From CAYMCO01 sp964388955 (lineage in GTDB: Bacteria; Chloroflexota; Anaerolineae; Anaerolineales; E44-bin32): 64,000 nt of DNA. The stretch spans positions 62,001-126,000 of the forward strand of contig CAYMCO010000009.1 of assembly GCA_964388955.1 (NCBI GenBank). The letters are read 5' to 3'. Below, in pieces: positions 24,069 through 33,775 of the stretch (the stretch's first letter is position 1; the number at the start of each line of letters is the position of its first letter). The notes under the pieces are model-generated. The model was not told the origin of the DNA, did not search any database, and was given only the letters and a program-made list of their open reading frames with translations. Made by a program: the position numbers and the translations under genes.

Positions 24069-25403
24069 ATGCTCCGAAAGCAGATCCGCCGCCTGGGAAG
24101 GTGGCTTGAGCCGGGCCTGGGTATCAAGCGCTGGCTGGCTCTGGGGATCGTCGGCATGGCGCTTGCGGCCTTGGGGCTGGCGGTCTTGATCCTGGATGTC
24201 TACCGCTCGAACCCCGGATCTCCACTCCTGGCCGTGCTCAGTCTGCGGGGCCTTCCTCGCTGGGAGCGGGCGCTCATCTTCGGCCTCAGCGGGATCACTC
24301 TTACGCTGATCTCATTCCTGCAGCTTAATCGCACTCTGCTCGCCCCTTATCTCCGTCCGGGCAGGCCGGTAGTGGAGGCGGTCGCCAACCACCGCAGGCT
24401 GGAACGTGGGCTGCGGATAGTCGCCGTGGGCGGCGGCACCGGCCTGTCCGCGCTGCTGCGCGGCCTGAAGGCGCACTCCGCGAATATCACCGCCGTGGTG
24501 ACGATGGCGGACGACGGAGGGTCCTCCGGCCGGCTCCGGCAGGCGCTTGGCCTGCCGCCGCCGGGGGATCTGAGAAGCTGCCTGGCCGCGCTGTCCGACG
24601 ATGAGGATCTGCTCAGCCAATTGTTCAAGTACCGGTTCTCCCAGGGGGATGAATTGGGCGGGCATTCATTCGGCAATCTCTTCATCGCTGCGCTTGCCAA
24701 GGTGACCGGAAGCTTTGAGGCCGGGGTGCTGGAAGCGGGGAAAGTGCTGGCGATCCGGGGTCGTGTGCTCCCTTCCACACTTGCGGACATACGCTTGATC
24801 GCCGAGAAATCCGCCCAGCCGGAAGGACAATTGGTCCGTGTCCGGGGAGAGAGCCATATCCCCGAAGTGACCGGCCGAATTACCCATGTGCAGTTGGATC
24901 CGGGCAATCCGCAGGCATATCCGGAGGTGATCCGGGCAATATTGAACGCGGACATGGTCGTAGTGGGCCCCGGCAGCCTGTATACCAGCATCATCCCCAA
25001 TCTGCTGGTGCCGGACCTGCGGGAAGCCCTGAGGACCACGAAGGCCTTCAAGGCATATGTGTGCAACATCGCCACGCAGCCCGGTGAGACGGATGGATTC
25101 AGCGCGCTGGATCACCTGGACGCGATCCATGCCCATGCCGCTCCGCCGTTGTTCGATGTCATGATTGCCAACGACACATTCGCAGGGTCGCTCCCGCCGA
25201 CATCGGAGTGGGTCAGGCCGCCTGGAGAAGACGAGGCGTTCATCCCCGTGTACCTCGCTGACCTCACCGATCCCGAGCAGCCCGGCCGCCATCGGAGCGC
25301 CCGCCTGGCGAAGGTGCTCATCGATCTGCTTCTGGAAAAGACCTCTCCGCTCGAACTCGGAACGCCGGAGCGAGAGACTCTCGAGCCGACGAACGGCAGC
25401 TAG
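24069..25403 (+). CDS. yvcK: YvcK/gluconeogenesis factor family protein, membrane-anchored
   Basis: UDP-sugar-binding regulator needed in Bacillus for growth on gluconeogenic carbon and for cell-wall synthesis. Two hydrophobic segments (about residues 22-47 and 70-92) precede the core, which is not the case in the Bacillus protein, so this form should sit at the membrane. Core motifs: VAVGGGTGLSALLRGLK, TMADDGGSSGRLR, PPGDLRSCLAAL, GHSFGNLF and VGPGSLYTSIIPNLLVP. ATG 24069 is chosen because the promoter places transcription start near 24036 and GGCAGG lies upstream; ATG 24045 is possible. It precedes pgk, fitting a link to central carbon metabolism. Confidence 0.9.
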   Translation: MLRKQIRRLGRWLEPGLGIKRWLALGIVGMALAALGLAVLILDVYRSNPGSPLLAVLSLRGLPRWERALIFGLSGITLTLISFLQLNRTLLAPYLRPGRPVVEAVANHRRLERGLRIVAVGGGTGLSALLRGLKAHSANITAVVTMADDGGSSGRLRQALGLPPPGDLRSCLAALSDDEDLLSQLFKYRFSQGDELGGHSFGNLFIAALAKVTGSFEAGVLEAGKVLAIRGRVLPSTLADIRLIAEKSAQPEGQLVRVRGESHIPEVTGRITHVQLDPGNPQAYPEVIRAILNADMVVVGPGSLYTSIIPNLLVPDLREALRTTKAFKAYVCNIATQPGETDGFSALDHLDAIHAHAAPPLFDVMIANDTFAGSLPPTSEWVRPPGEDEAFIPVYLADLTDPEQPGRHRSARLAKVLIDLLLEKTSPLELGTPERETLEPTNGS

Positions 25404-25470
25404 TCGATCCTTGAATTCCGGCTGGACGATCCCCACCTCATCTTGAGGTTGGATGGAGGACCGAAAGACA

Positions 25471-26652
25471 ATGGCGAAGAAGACGATCCGCGACGTGGAT
25501 GTCGGGGGAAAACGCGTTCTTGTGCGGGTGGATTTCAACGTGCCGATCCAGGAAGGAATAGTCGGCGATGACACGCGCGTGCGCGCTGCCCTGCCGACCA
25601 TCCGGGATTTGTTGGAGCGGGGAGCGGCGGTGATCCTGTGCTCGCACCTGGGGAGGCCAAAGGGACAGCCGGACCCCGACCTCTCCCTCGAGCCGGTGGC
25701 GGATTACCTCGGCACACTGTTGCCCAACAAGGTGGATTTCGCACCGGATTGCGTGGGAGAGGTGGCTGACGAGGCCGCTGCGATGCTCCGGCCGGGCGAG
25801 GTGCTGGTGCTGGAAAACACCCGCTTCCATCCCGAAGAGCAGAAGAATGACCCTGCCTTCGCTCGCGCCTTGGCTTCCCACGCCGACCTGTTTGTGAATG
25901 ATGCCTTCGGCTCCGCCCACCGGGCGCACGCTTCGACCGAGGGGGTGACGCACTTTCTTCCTGCGGTGGCCGGCTACCTCATTGAGAAAGAGCTGCGCTA
26001 TCTGGCCCCGGTGCTCGTCTCCCCGGCCCACCCTTTTGTGGCGATCCTGGGAGGCGCGAAGATCTCGGACAAGATCGGCGTGGTCGAAAGCCTCCTCGAC
26101 CGTGCCGACCGATTGCTCATCGGTGGGGCCATGGCGAATACCTTCCTCGCCGCCGAGGGGTTCGATCTCGGAGAGTCGCTGGTCGAGCCGGAGTCGTTCG
26201 GCGACGCTCGCGAGATGCGGTCCCGGGGGGAGGGCAAGCTGGTCTTCCCGGAGGATGTGGTGGCTGCGGCTGAATTCGCGGATCGGGCGGAGCACCGCAC
26301 CGTCCCCGTCGGCGGCGTGCCGGCAGGTTGGCGGGTCCTGGACATCGGGGAGAGGACGCGCCGGCGATTTGCCGAAGAAGTGCGTTCGGCGCAGCTCGTC
26401 GTCTGGAACGGCCCCATGGGAGTGTTCGAATTGCCCAGCTTTTCCAAGGGGACGCGTGCGGTGGCCGAAGCAGTGGCCGCTTGCTCAGGGACGACGATCG
26501 TGGGAGGCGGCGATTCGGTCGCCGCGGTGCAGGAAGCCGGCCTGGGGGACAAAATCGATCATGTTTCCACCGGCGGGGGCGCCATGCTGACCTATCTGGA
26601 GGGAAAGCCCCTTCCCGGCATCGAAGCCTTGTTGGATAAGGATGACCCGTAG
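25471..26652 (+). CDS. pgk: Phosphoglycerate kinase
   Basis: Glycolytic enzyme converting 1,3-bisphosphoglycerate and ADP to 3-phosphoglycerate and ATP in the cytoplasm; about 393 residues, normal length. Substrate and nucleotide motifs are intact: VRVDFNVP, SHLGRPKG, LENTRFHPEE, NDAFGSAHRAHAS, ILGGAKISDKI and the final GGGDSVAAVQEAG...STGGGAMLTYLEG. ATG 25471 follows GGAGG at 12 bases; the in-frame ATG 25453 overlaps that site. It converges with upp across a 100-base gap. Confidence 0.96.
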   Translation: MAKKTIRDVDVGGKRVLVRVDFNVPIQEGIVGDDTRVRAALPTIRDLLERGAAVILCSHLGRPKGQPDPDLSLEPVADYLGTLLPNKVDFAPDCVGEVADEAAAMLRPGEVLVLENTRFHPEEQKNDPAFARALASHADLFVNDAFGSAHRAHASTEGVTHFLPAVAGYLIEKELRYLAPVLVSPAHPFVAILGGAKISDKIGVVESLLDRADRLLIGGAMANTFLAAEGFDLGESLVEPESFGDAREMRSRGEGKLVFPEDVVAAAEFADRAEHRTVPVGGVPAGWRVLDIGERTRRRFAEEVRSAQLVVWNGPMGVFELPSFSKGTRAVAEAVAACSGTTIVGGGDSVAAVQEAGLGDKIDHVSTGGGAMLTYLEGKPLPGIEALLDKDDP

Positions 26653-26752
26653 ATTCCCCGTCCGGCCTTGGGCGCCGCGGACCCGATCCGTTCACCGGCC
26701 TCGGCGATCGCCGGTTCCTTGGTTGCGCTTGGCGCACCCATAGGCGGCGCCG

Positions 26753-27385
26753 TCAGGCAGTCCCAAACTGCCGGTCGCCGGCGTCGCCCAAGCCAGGAAG
26801 GATGAACCCATGTTCGTTCAGGCCCCGGTCCACCGCCGCAATGTGGATGGGCACCTCCGGGTGGTGGGATGAAAGGTTTTCGACTCCCTCGGGCGCGGCG
26901 ATAATGCCGATGAATTTGATCCGGCTCACCCCCCAATCCTTCAGGATATCCACCGTCGCCACAGCCGATCCGCCTGTGGCGAGCATCGGATCCAGAATCA
27001 AACACACGGAGACGGTGGGCTCCACCGGAAGCTTGTTATAGTATTCCACCGGCTTGAGCGTGCGTTCGTCACGGTATAAACCGATGTGCCAGACCTCGGC
27101 GCTGGGCATCAACTCCCAGATCCCCTCCACCATCCCCAGCCCGGCTCGCAGCACGGGGACCAGCCCTATTCTGTCAACCAACTCCTCCCCTTGCGCCTCC
27201 TCCATGGGAGTGACGATCTGCGCCCGGCGCGATCTTAGGTCCAGCGTGGCCTCGTAAGCCATCAAAGCGGAAATCTCCCGGACGAGTTCACGAAACTTGC
27301 GAGGGTCGGTGCGCTTGTCCCTGAGCTTCGCAACCTTGTGGGCGACCAGGGGATGACTGGAAACGTGTAGATTTGCTGTGCTCAC
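26753..27385 (-). CDS. upp: Uracil phosphoribosyltransferase
   Basis: Pyrimidine salvage enzyme joining uracil and PRPP to UMP. 210 residues, typical. The PRPP loop ILDPMLATGGSAVATVDILK and uracil loop HIAAVDRGLNEHGFILPGLGDAGDRQFGT are complete, with VPVLRAGLGMVEG upstream. A good AAGGAGGA precedes the ATG. It is the last gene of the seven-gene minus-strand operon, 29 bases after the SpoIIE phosphatase. Confidence 0.96.
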   Translation of the reverse strand: MSTANLHVSSHPLVAHKVAKLRDKRTDPRKFRELVREISALMAYEATLDLRSRRAQIVTPMEEAQGEELVDRIGLVPVLRAGLGMVEGIWELMPSAEVWHIGLYRDERTLKPVEYYNKLPVEPTVSVCLILDPMLATGGSAVATVDILKDWGVSRIKFIGIIAAPEGVENLSSHHPEVPIHIAAVDRGLNEHGFILPGLGDAGDRQFGTA

Positions 27386-27414
27386 GGCAATCCTCCTTGT
27401 CGGCGAGTCCCACC

Positions 27415-29796
27415 TCAGGCACCTGCCAGACGGGGCAGCCGCTTCAGGGCCAAAATCGTCAGATCATCGCTGAAGGAATCCACCGCGCTGAACTCGCGCA
27501 CATCGCGTGTGACGGAATCTGCGATCGACTGCGCGCCCCGGCTGTGGAGCGCTTCACAGAGCCGCTGCAAGCGGCCTGTGCCATAGAATTCCCCGCTGGG
27601 CGAGGAGGCCTCTGTCACTCCGTCTGTATAGAGGATCAGCAGGCTGCCCTCCGCCAATTGGCACCGCTGGGTAGCATAGGAAGCATCTTCCTGCACACCT
27701 AACACGACACCGTGATCCTTGAGCCAACGGCTCGCCCCATCGGCCTCCACCAGCAGCGGAGGGTTGTGCCCGCCGTTCGCGCATAGGATGGTCCCACTTT
27801 CAGGCTCCCACACGGCGTAGAAGAGGCTCACGAAGAAGTCTGATAGGCTCTCCAATTGCAGCATCGAGTTCATGCGCCGCAGGGCGAGGCCTGGGTCCAC
27901 GTGGCTGGGGGCGATGGAGCGCAGCAAGGTCCTGCTTACAGCCATGAACAGGGCTGCGGGGACGCTCTTTCCAGAAACATCGGCGATGGCGATACCCCAG
28001 CGTGTGCCGGATTGGCCCGGATCCAGGTGGATGAAATCATAGAAATCCCCCCCGACCTCCCGGGCGGAGGCCCAACTGATCCCGATTTCCCAGCCTTCGT
28101 GGTGGGGGATCTCGCGCGGCAGGAAGCTGGCTTGAATGTCGTGCGCCATGGCGATTTCGTTCTCCAAGGCCTGGCGCTGGGAGGCCTCCTGCACGAGGCG
28201 TACGTTCTCAAGGCGAAGCGACACCTGATGGGCGATTCCCGCCTGCAGGGAAGTGCGCTCGGCAGCCGCCGGCGAGGCCTCGACCAACAGCAGCCCCAGC
28301 GTCACCTCCCCATCATCGAGCAAAAAGCCCGTCACCTGATCGGATCCGAGTGCCCCCGCCAATCGACCTGGGAGACGAACCTGCATGGAGGCTTCGCTTT
28401 GCTGGGCGGAGGGCTGCAAGCCAAATTCGGAGAAGTCGAAGGCCAGGCCCTGGATTGCATCCTGCTCCGCCCGCCGGATGCCTGCCATGGGGCCGACCCG
28501 AAAGCGAGACGACGGCTCGTCCGCGATCAGGAGAACCGCCCAGCGTGTCCCGGCGATCAAAGTGGTCAACTGCAGCACCGATTGGAGCGCCTGCCCCGGA
28601 TCGCCAGGGCGGGCTGCGTGCCGGGCCACTTCCAGCAGCACCGTGCGGATATAGCTCTGCTCCCGGAGGCGGGTGAAATTGCGCGTTTCCAGTGTGGCAA
28701 TGGCCAATTGCGCGGCGACCATCTCCGCCATCTTTATCTCGTCACCGGAGAAGGGCCGTTTGATGCTCGATGTGATATCCAACACACCCAGGATCTTCCC
28801 TTCCACCCGCAGCGGGACCGCCAGCCCCGAGAGCGTTCGCTCCTCAGCCTCCTGCGCCGGATGAGGAATCCTGGCATACTGCAGCATGCGCCCTTCCTCA
28901 CCCACCTGTCCAATGGGACCGAACCCCAGCGGGACGCGTAAATCGGAGGCTCCCGTCTCACCGGGCTGGCAGGCTCTGAGCACCAGTTCATCGTCCAGCA
29001 ATTCAAACAGCCTGACTTGATCTCGCTCCAGGGCTCGCAGGAGCAGCCCTGCGATGTGGGCGAAGGATTCCTCCAATGGCCTGAGGGTGCTCAGCCGGCG
29101 GGAGACCTGATCGATCATCCGCAGCATCTTGCCCCGGATCGCAGCTTCCTGCTGCAGGCCCTGCATCTCCATGATGCGGGAGACCTGATCGGCCACCAGG
29201 CTGAAAACCAATTGCTGTAGGGCGGAATAAGGGGTGTGCTCCGGGCGCTGGATCCCGATCAGGCCGAAGGTTGCCCCCTCCGCTTGCAGCGGTCTGAGCA
29301 TCACAGAACCGGTAGACTCCCCTTCGGGACCTCCGAAAGGTGGAAGACCCTCCGCCAGCAGCGTGGGATCCAATTCTGCGGAAGCGCCGGGAGGTTGGAC
29401 GCTCCGCATGTGGTTGAGCAGATTCCGCTCATCGGCTCCCACCCGCAGCGTCAGATTGGGGTATTTGTCGCCCTCCTCGATGCGCAAGAGCGTGCGGTAC
29501 TCCTCCCCATCATAGATCCCCATCTGGAAGCCGGAGCAAGGCAGGAGTTGGACGATCTGAAGATAGGCCGTCTCAGCGACTTCCACCGGGTCGGATCCTG
29601 CGGCTTGAATCTCGGCCAGGGCGACCGAAATGCCGGCCAGATGGTCGTAGGGGTCGCTTGCGAGGCTCGTTTTCGCTCTGCGGCCCGCGATCCACAACCC
29701 AATTCCTCCGCCGAGCAGGATGCACAGCAGCCCGGCAATCAGCATGCCCGGCTGGGCCAGATCCGAACCGGCTTGGGGAAATGAGGGAATCGGCAT
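27415..29796 (-). CDS. Membrane-anchored GAF/SpoIIE (PP2C-type) serine phosphatase
   Basis: About 793 residues. A single N-terminal helix (17-39), then two to three GAF-like sensory regions (roughly 55-210, 235-370 and 385-545), then a PP2C-like phosphatase. The phosphatase shows ASAREVGGDFYDF (metal-binding Asp), WGIAIADVSGKSVPAALFMA and GGHNPPLL, ending VDSFSDDLTILALKR. It is the RsbU-type partner that would dephosphorylate the STAS antagonist encoded two genes upstream in the operon. The signal sensed by the GAF regions is unknown. It begins 6 bases after the kinase stop. Confidence 0.9.
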   Translation of the reverse strand: MPIPSFPQAGSDLAQPGMLIAGLLCILLGGGIGLWIAGRRAKTSLASDPYDHLAGISVALAEIQAAGSDPVEVAETAYLQIVQLLPCSGFQMGIYDGEEYRTLLRIEEGDKYPNLTLRVGADERNLLNHMRSVQPPGASAELDPTLLAEGLPPFGGPEGESTGSVMLRPLQAEGATFGLIGIQRPEHTPYSALQQLVFSLVADQVSRIMEMQGLQQEAAIRGKMLRMIDQVSRRLSTLRPLEESFAHIAGLLLRALERDQVRLFELLDDELVLRACQPGETGASDLRVPLGFGPIGQVGEEGRMLQYARIPHPAQEAEERTLSGLAVPLRVEGKILGVLDITSSIKRPFSGDEIKMAEMVAAQLAIATLETRNFTRLREQSYIRTVLLEVARHAARPGDPGQALQSVLQLTTLIAGTRWAVLLIADEPSSRFRVGPMAGIRRAEQDAIQGLAFDFSEFGLQPSAQQSEASMQVRLPGRLAGALGSDQVTGFLLDDGEVTLGLLLVEASPAAAERTSLQAGIAHQVSLRLENVRLVQEASQRQALENEIAMAHDIQASFLPREIPHHEGWEIGISWASAREVGGDFYDFIHLDPGQSGTRWGIAIADVSGKSVPAALFMAVSRTLLRSIAPSHVDPGLALRRMNSMLQLESLSDFFVSLFYAVWEPESGTILCANGGHNPPLLVEADGASRWLKDHGVVLGVQEDASYATQRCQLAEGSLLILYTDGVTEASSPSGEFYGTGRLQRLCEALHSRGAQSIADSVTRDVREFSAVDSFSDDLTILALKRLPRLAGA

Positions 29797-29802
29797 CGCC
29801 GA

Positions 29803-30222
29803 TCAGAAGCCTGGGCTGCGCTGCTTCACCATACGCAGGATATTCTGGCTGCCTCGTCGTTCATATTGAACCGAATCCATCACCCGGTGGATGATCTGCA
29901 GGCCCAACCCACCGGGCTCTGGATCTTCGAGGTTGATGGTTGGTGCGCTGGGGCGCTTGGCCGAATTGAAGGCCGGGCCCGAATCGGTGACCTCAATGGC
30001 CAATCCCTGCGGGAAAACACGCGTCACGATCATGATGTGGTCATTGGAGCCACCGCCATAGCCGTGAAGGATGATGTTCTCGCAGGCTTCGGAGGCGGCG
30101 AGTTGGCAGGCATATTGGGTACGTTCGTCGAAGCCGGCGCCGCTGGCCGCGGCGCCGATGAAATCGATGACCTGGTCGATGGACTCCAGCCTGCCCTCTA
30201 CCGTAAGTCGGCGGGTGGTCAT
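29803..30222 (-). CDS. RsbW-like anti-sigma/serine kinase (HATPase)
   Basis: About 139 residues, a single GHKL ATPase domain: N-box LAASEACENIILHGYG, G1 EVTDSGPAFN, G2 GGLGLQIIHRVMDSV. Such kinases phosphorylate a STAS antagonist and hold a sigma factor or other target. ATG 30222 is preferred over an upstream start at 30261 because the longer form would overlap the STAS gene, which ends at 30227. No sigma factor gene is in the window. Confidence 0.9.
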   Translation of the reverse strand: MTTRRLTVEGRLESIDQVIDFIGAAASGAGFDERTQYACQLAASEACENIILHGYGGGSNDHIMIVTRVFPQGLAIEVTDSGPAFNSAKRPSAPTINLEDPEPGGLGLQIIHRVMDSVQYERRGSQNILRMVKQRSPGF

Positions 30223-30226
30223 CAGG

Positions 30227-30559
30227 CTAGAAAGAGGCGATCGCCGCCTCTCGATCGTCAAAAGTGGTGAAGATCACATCCAGGCCAGCGATATCCAGGG
30301 TGTCCTTGACTCTCTGAGAGGGCTGGGCGATGAACAGGTCTCCCCCGGCGCGTTGGGCCGCCTTGCGCGCCGTGAGCATGACCCGCAGCCCGCTCGAGGA
30401 GACGAATTCCACGGCCTGCATATCGAGGACGAGGTTCTTATTCCCATTGGCGCGCAGATCGTCAAGGACCGCCTCGAGCTCAGGCGCCCGGGCCGCGTCG
30501 ATCCTGCCAGAAATCTCAACCACCGCTGCTCGCTTGTATTCTTGCGTCTTGATCTCCAC
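30227..30559 (-). CDS. STAS-domain anti-anti-sigma factor (RsbV-like)
   Basis: 110 residues, one STAS domain. The phosphorylatable serine lies in VEFVSSSGLRVML (about residue 58), and ISGRIDAARAPELEAVL is the usual N-terminal half. It would be phosphorylated by the neighbouring RsbW-like kinase and reactivated by the SpoIIE-type phosphatase, giving a three-protein switch encoded in order V-W-U. Confidence 0.93.
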   Translation of the reverse strand: MEIKTQEYKRAAVVEISGRIDAARAPELEAVLDDLRANGNKNLVLDMQAVEFVSSSGLRVMLTARKAAQRAGGDLFIAQPSQRVKDTLDIAGLDVIFTTFDDREAAIASF

Positions 30560-30574
30560 TTCAACGCTCCTCCC

Positions 30575-31549
30575 TCATGATGATCTCTGCACCACATACT
30601 CGCCCAACTCCAGCAGGGCCTGATGCTGGGGTGACTCCGGGAATTCCAACAGCGGACGCGTGGCTGCAGAGGCGAACCCTCCAGCCTCTTCCAACGCCAT
30701 TTCGATGGCCCCGGAATCGCGAATGGCATCGACCAGATGTTGGAGATCCTTTTCACCCAGTTTCCCGCCATTGAGGATGATCTGCAGACGTTCGTCGCCG
30801 GACTCTTGTTCGCGATAGCAGATCGCGGGCAGTGTTATCAAGCCTTGGCGCAGATCGCTGGCCACGGGCTTGCCGACGCGCTCCTGTTTGCCCGTGAAGT
30901 CCAACACATCATCCACAATCTGGAAGGCGATCCCCAGGTTATAGCCATAGGTTTCCAAGGCATCAATCGTCTTCTCGTCCATCTCGCTGAGCATGGCCGG
31001 CCCAGCGGCGGCCAATTCGAACAAAGACGCGGTCTTTGCATAGATGCGGTTGAAATAGTCGCGACGCAGATCGTCTCTATGCTGCTGCTCGAAAAGCTGG
31101 GTGATCTCCCCGTTGACGATGGTCATCAGTGTCTGCGCGAAGCGCGACATCAGGCGGAGAGAATCCGTGCGAGAGGCCAGTTCCGCTGCCCTCGCAAAGA
31201 CGTAGTCTCCGGTGAGCACGGTGGCGCCCGGCGTTGAGCGTGCGTTCAACGTCGGGATTCCTCGCCGCAAGAGCGACCCGTCGATCAGATCGTCGTGCAC
31301 CAGGGTCGCAGTGTGAAGCATTTCGATCGCCGCCGCGAGGTAGACCGTGCGGCCGGTCTCACATCCAAGCATGCCTCCGGCAAGAAGAACGATGGTCGGG
31401 CGGATTCTCTTCCCGCCCGAGCTGAGAATATGCTCAATTGCCGCGCCCAGATAGGGGGCATGGCCCCTGGGGCCTTGCCTCATGGCCTCTTCAACCAGTC
31501 GCATCTGTTCGCGGACGAGATCAAAGAATGCTGCAGTTTTCGTTTCCAT
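30575..31549 (-). CDS. Polyprenyl diphosphate synthase
   Basis: Trans-isoprenyl diphosphate synthase of about 324 residues, making a long-chain prenyl diphosphate for quinones or carriers. First Asp-rich motif DDLIDGS and second DDVLDFTG are intact, with GGKRIRP and the GD..FARAAELAS segment. Length and sequence are like octaprenyl/solanesyl-type enzymes; chain length cannot be read by eye. ATG 31549 is chosen (an in-frame start at 31561 also exists). The first 29 bases overlap the end of tatD. Confidence 0.92.
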   Translation of the reverse strand: METKTAAFFDLVREQMRLVEEAMRQGPRGHAPYLGAAIEHILSSGGKRIRPTIVLLAGGMLGCETGRTVYLAAAIEMLHTATLVHDDLIDGSLLRRGIPTLNARSTPGATVLTGDYVFARAAELASRTDSLRLMSRFAQTLMTIVNGEITQLFEQQHRDDLRRDYFNRIYAKTASLFELAAAGPAMLSEMDEKTIDALETYGYNLGIAFQIVDDVLDFTGKQERVGKPVASDLRQGLITLPAICYREQESGDERLQIILNGGKLGEKDLQHLVDAIRDSGAIEMALEEAGGFASAATRPLLEFPESPQHQALLELGEYVVQRSS

Positions 31550-32351
31550 TATCCCAACCAAAGAGTATCGACGCGTTGCGTGTTGTCGTCAAGCCGATCT
31601 CGGCCAGATCCGTCCCATGGATCTCCGCCAATTGTACTGCGACCAGGCGCACGTAGCCGGGCTCATTCCGCTCTCCCCTGTGCGGCTGAGGTGGCAGGAA
31701 CGGGGCGTCCGTTTCGATCAGCGTGCGGTCGGGCGCCAGCTCGCTCACCACCCTACGCAGACCATCCGCGTTCGGATAGGTCACCGGCCCGGCGATCCCG
31801 ATATAAAAGCCGGCCTCCGTGGCCAGCCTGGCGCTGCTCACATCCGCCGAGTAGGCATGCAGCACTCCCGCCCGCCTGGCCAGATCCGCCGGCAGCGCCG
31901 CCGACCAATTCAGCAGATCCGAAAGCACATCCGCCGTCGCTTCCCGGTTGTGAACAATCACCGGCGATCCAAGCTCCCCGGCCAGCTCGAGCTGCGCCCG
32001 GAAGGCATGCCTCTGGGCGCTGCGGGCCGAGTAGTCCCGATAATAGTCCAGCCCGATCTCCCCGATTGCGACGACCTTGGGGGAACGGCACATCGCGGCC
32101 AGTTCGGTCTGGCAGGTCTCATCCCAACCATCGGCTTCATGCGGATGCACACCCACGGCGCAGCAGATCTCGGGATGCCGCTCGGCCATCCGCAACGCCT
32201 GCCGGCTGGTGGCGATATCCGTGCCCGGAACGACCATTCGCCGGACACCCGCCTGGCGGGCCCGCTCCAGGACAGCCTCGATGTCGGTTGCGAAGTCGCT
32301 TGCATACAGATGGCAGTGGCTATCGACCAGTGCGGGGGCGGGATGCCTCAT
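31521..32351 (-). CDS. tatD: TatD-family metal-dependent hydrolase
   Basis: TIM-barrel metallo-hydrolase (276 residues) of the TatD DNase family. DSHCHLYASDF carries the first metal His pair; GEIGLDYYRD, PVIVHNREA, LHAYSAD and LIETDAPFLPPQPHRGERNEP supply the other ligands. Its ATG overlaps the phosphohexomutase stop by 4 bases. Confidence 0.92.
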   Translation of the reverse strand: MRHPAPALVDSHCHLYASDFATDIEAVLERARQAGVRRMVVPGTDIATSRQALRMAERHPEICCAVGVHPHEADGWDETCQTELAAMCRSPKVVAIGEIGLDYYRDYSARSAQRHAFRAQLELAGELGSPVIVHNREATADVLSDLLNWSAALPADLARRAGVLHAYSADVSSARLATEAGFYIGIAGPVTYPNADGLRRVVSELAPDRTLIETDAPFLPPQPHRGERNEPGYVRLVAVQLAEIHGTDLAEIGLTTTRNASILFGWDNGNENCSIL

Positions 32352-33775
32352 TCGATGCCGACGATCCTCAAGCCGTCCTGGAGAATCGCCTTCACTCGAT
32401 CGGATCGGGTCGTCTCACAGTATACCCGCACGAGGGGCTCTGTTCCGGAGAATCGAATCAGCAGCCAGCCGCCGTCCTCCAGCGAGTACTTATAGCCGTC
32501 CAACCTGTTCACACCTGTGACCTTCAGCCCTCCGATTTCGGCAGGATCGGCCGATTCGATATTCTCGCGATAGAGATGGCGGCTGTCGCTGTCCAGAGGG
32601 GCATCGATGCGATCGTAGTAATGCTCTCCCACTTTCTCGAAGAGCATGGCCACCAGCTCGGAGGGCTGCCTTCCGGTCCGGACCATGAAATCCAAGAGAT
32701 AGAGGCCAGCCAGAATCCCATCCCGCTCCGGCACATGGTCCCGGAACGCATAGCCTCCGGATTCCTCCCCGCCGATCATCGCCCCCACCTCGACCATCTT
32801 GGGTGCTACATATTTGAATCCCACCCCGGTCTCGTAGACCGGCACGCCGTACATCCTCCCCAGCTTGTTCAGCATGGAGGTGGTGGATAGGGTCTTTACG
32901 ATCGGACCCCGCTCAGCTCGAATTTCCAGGAAGTAGTATGCCAGCAAGCCAAATACCCGCAGTTGGTCGACGAAATTGCCCGCTTCATCTCCCAGCCCGA
33001 AGCGATCCGCGTCGCCATCGGTCACGATCAACGCTTGGGCGCCTTCCTCCGTGGTGCGCCGGAGGCCGGCATCCACATTGGGAGGGATGGGTTCCGGGCG
33101 GGCCATTTCCGGGAAGATCGGATTTCGCCTGTCGTGAATCTCCACGACCTGCGTAGCCCCGCCGGACAGCAGCCGGGAGAACCAACCGGCGCCGTTTCCC
33201 CACATCGCATCCACGACGACTTTCAAGCCGGCCCGGCGGATGGGTTCTATGTCGATCAGCCGCGTGATCTGCTCGACATACGCCTGTGCGGGATCAAAAT
33301 AGCGCACCAGGCCTTGTTCCAGGGCGTCATCCAGCGCCAAGCGCTTGATCTCCGCCTCCCGGCCCGGGATCTCGGCTTCGATCTCGCGCAACCCTTCGGG
33401 ATCCACCGCGCCGCCCCTGTGATCCCGGACTTTGAAGCCGTTGTCGCTGTAGGGGTTGTGCGAAGCGGTGATATTGACCGCGCCCAGGGCGCCGTTGGCC
33501 GTCACCGCATAGGAGATCGTGGGTGTGGGCGCGGCCCCGTCCGTCAGCAGCACGTGCAGGCCGTTTGCCGCCAGCACCTCGGCGGCGGCGGCGGCAAAAT
33601 CCTCGGAAGCGAAGCGCTTGTCATGACCCACGACAACCAGTCGATTCGCTCCCCCCATCCTTTGGAGGTATTGGGCGAATCCTTGTGCGCACCGCCGGAC
33701 TGCGGAGAAAGTGTAGTCCGCCGCGATGCGACCGCGCCATCCATCCGTCCCAAATCTAATCGGGGGAAGCGTCAT
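32348..33775 (-). CDS. Phosphoglucomutase/phosphomannomutase family protein
   Basis: Alpha-D-phosphohexomutase of about 475 residues. Active-site serine loop ITASHNPYSDNGFKV, metal loop VTDGDADRFG, sugar loop GGEESGGYAF and phosphate loop RFSGTEPLVRVY are all present. This subtype cannot be separated into PGM, PMM or GlmM by motif alone. ATG 33775 or GTG 33778 both lie behind GAGGAAAAA. It is the first gene of the operon leading to upp; its hexose-1-phosphate product would fit the glycan genes elsewhere in the window. Confidence 0.9.
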   Translation of the reverse strand: MTLPPIRFGTDGWRGRIAADYTFSAVRRCAQGFAQYLQRMGGANRLVVVGHDKRFASEDFAAAAAEVLAANGLHVLLTDGAAPTPTISYAVTANGALGAVNITASHNPYSDNGFKVRDHRGGAVDPEGLREIEAEIPGREAEIKRLALDDALEQGLVRYFDPAQAYVEQITRLIDIEPIRRAGLKVVVDAMWGNGAGWFSRLLSGGATQVVEIHDRRNPIFPEMARPEPIPPNVDAGLRRTTEEGAQALIVTDGDADRFGLGDEAGNFVDQLRVFGLLAYYFLEIRAERGPIVKTLSTTSMLNKLGRMYGVPVYETGVGFKYVAPKMVEVGAMIGGEESGGYAFRDHVPERDGILAGLYLLDFMVRTGRQPSELVAMLFEKVGEHYYDRIDAPLDSDSRHLYRENIESADPAEIGGLKVTGVNRLDGYKYSLEDGGWLLIRFSGTEPLVRVYCETTRSDRVKAILQDGLRIVGIE

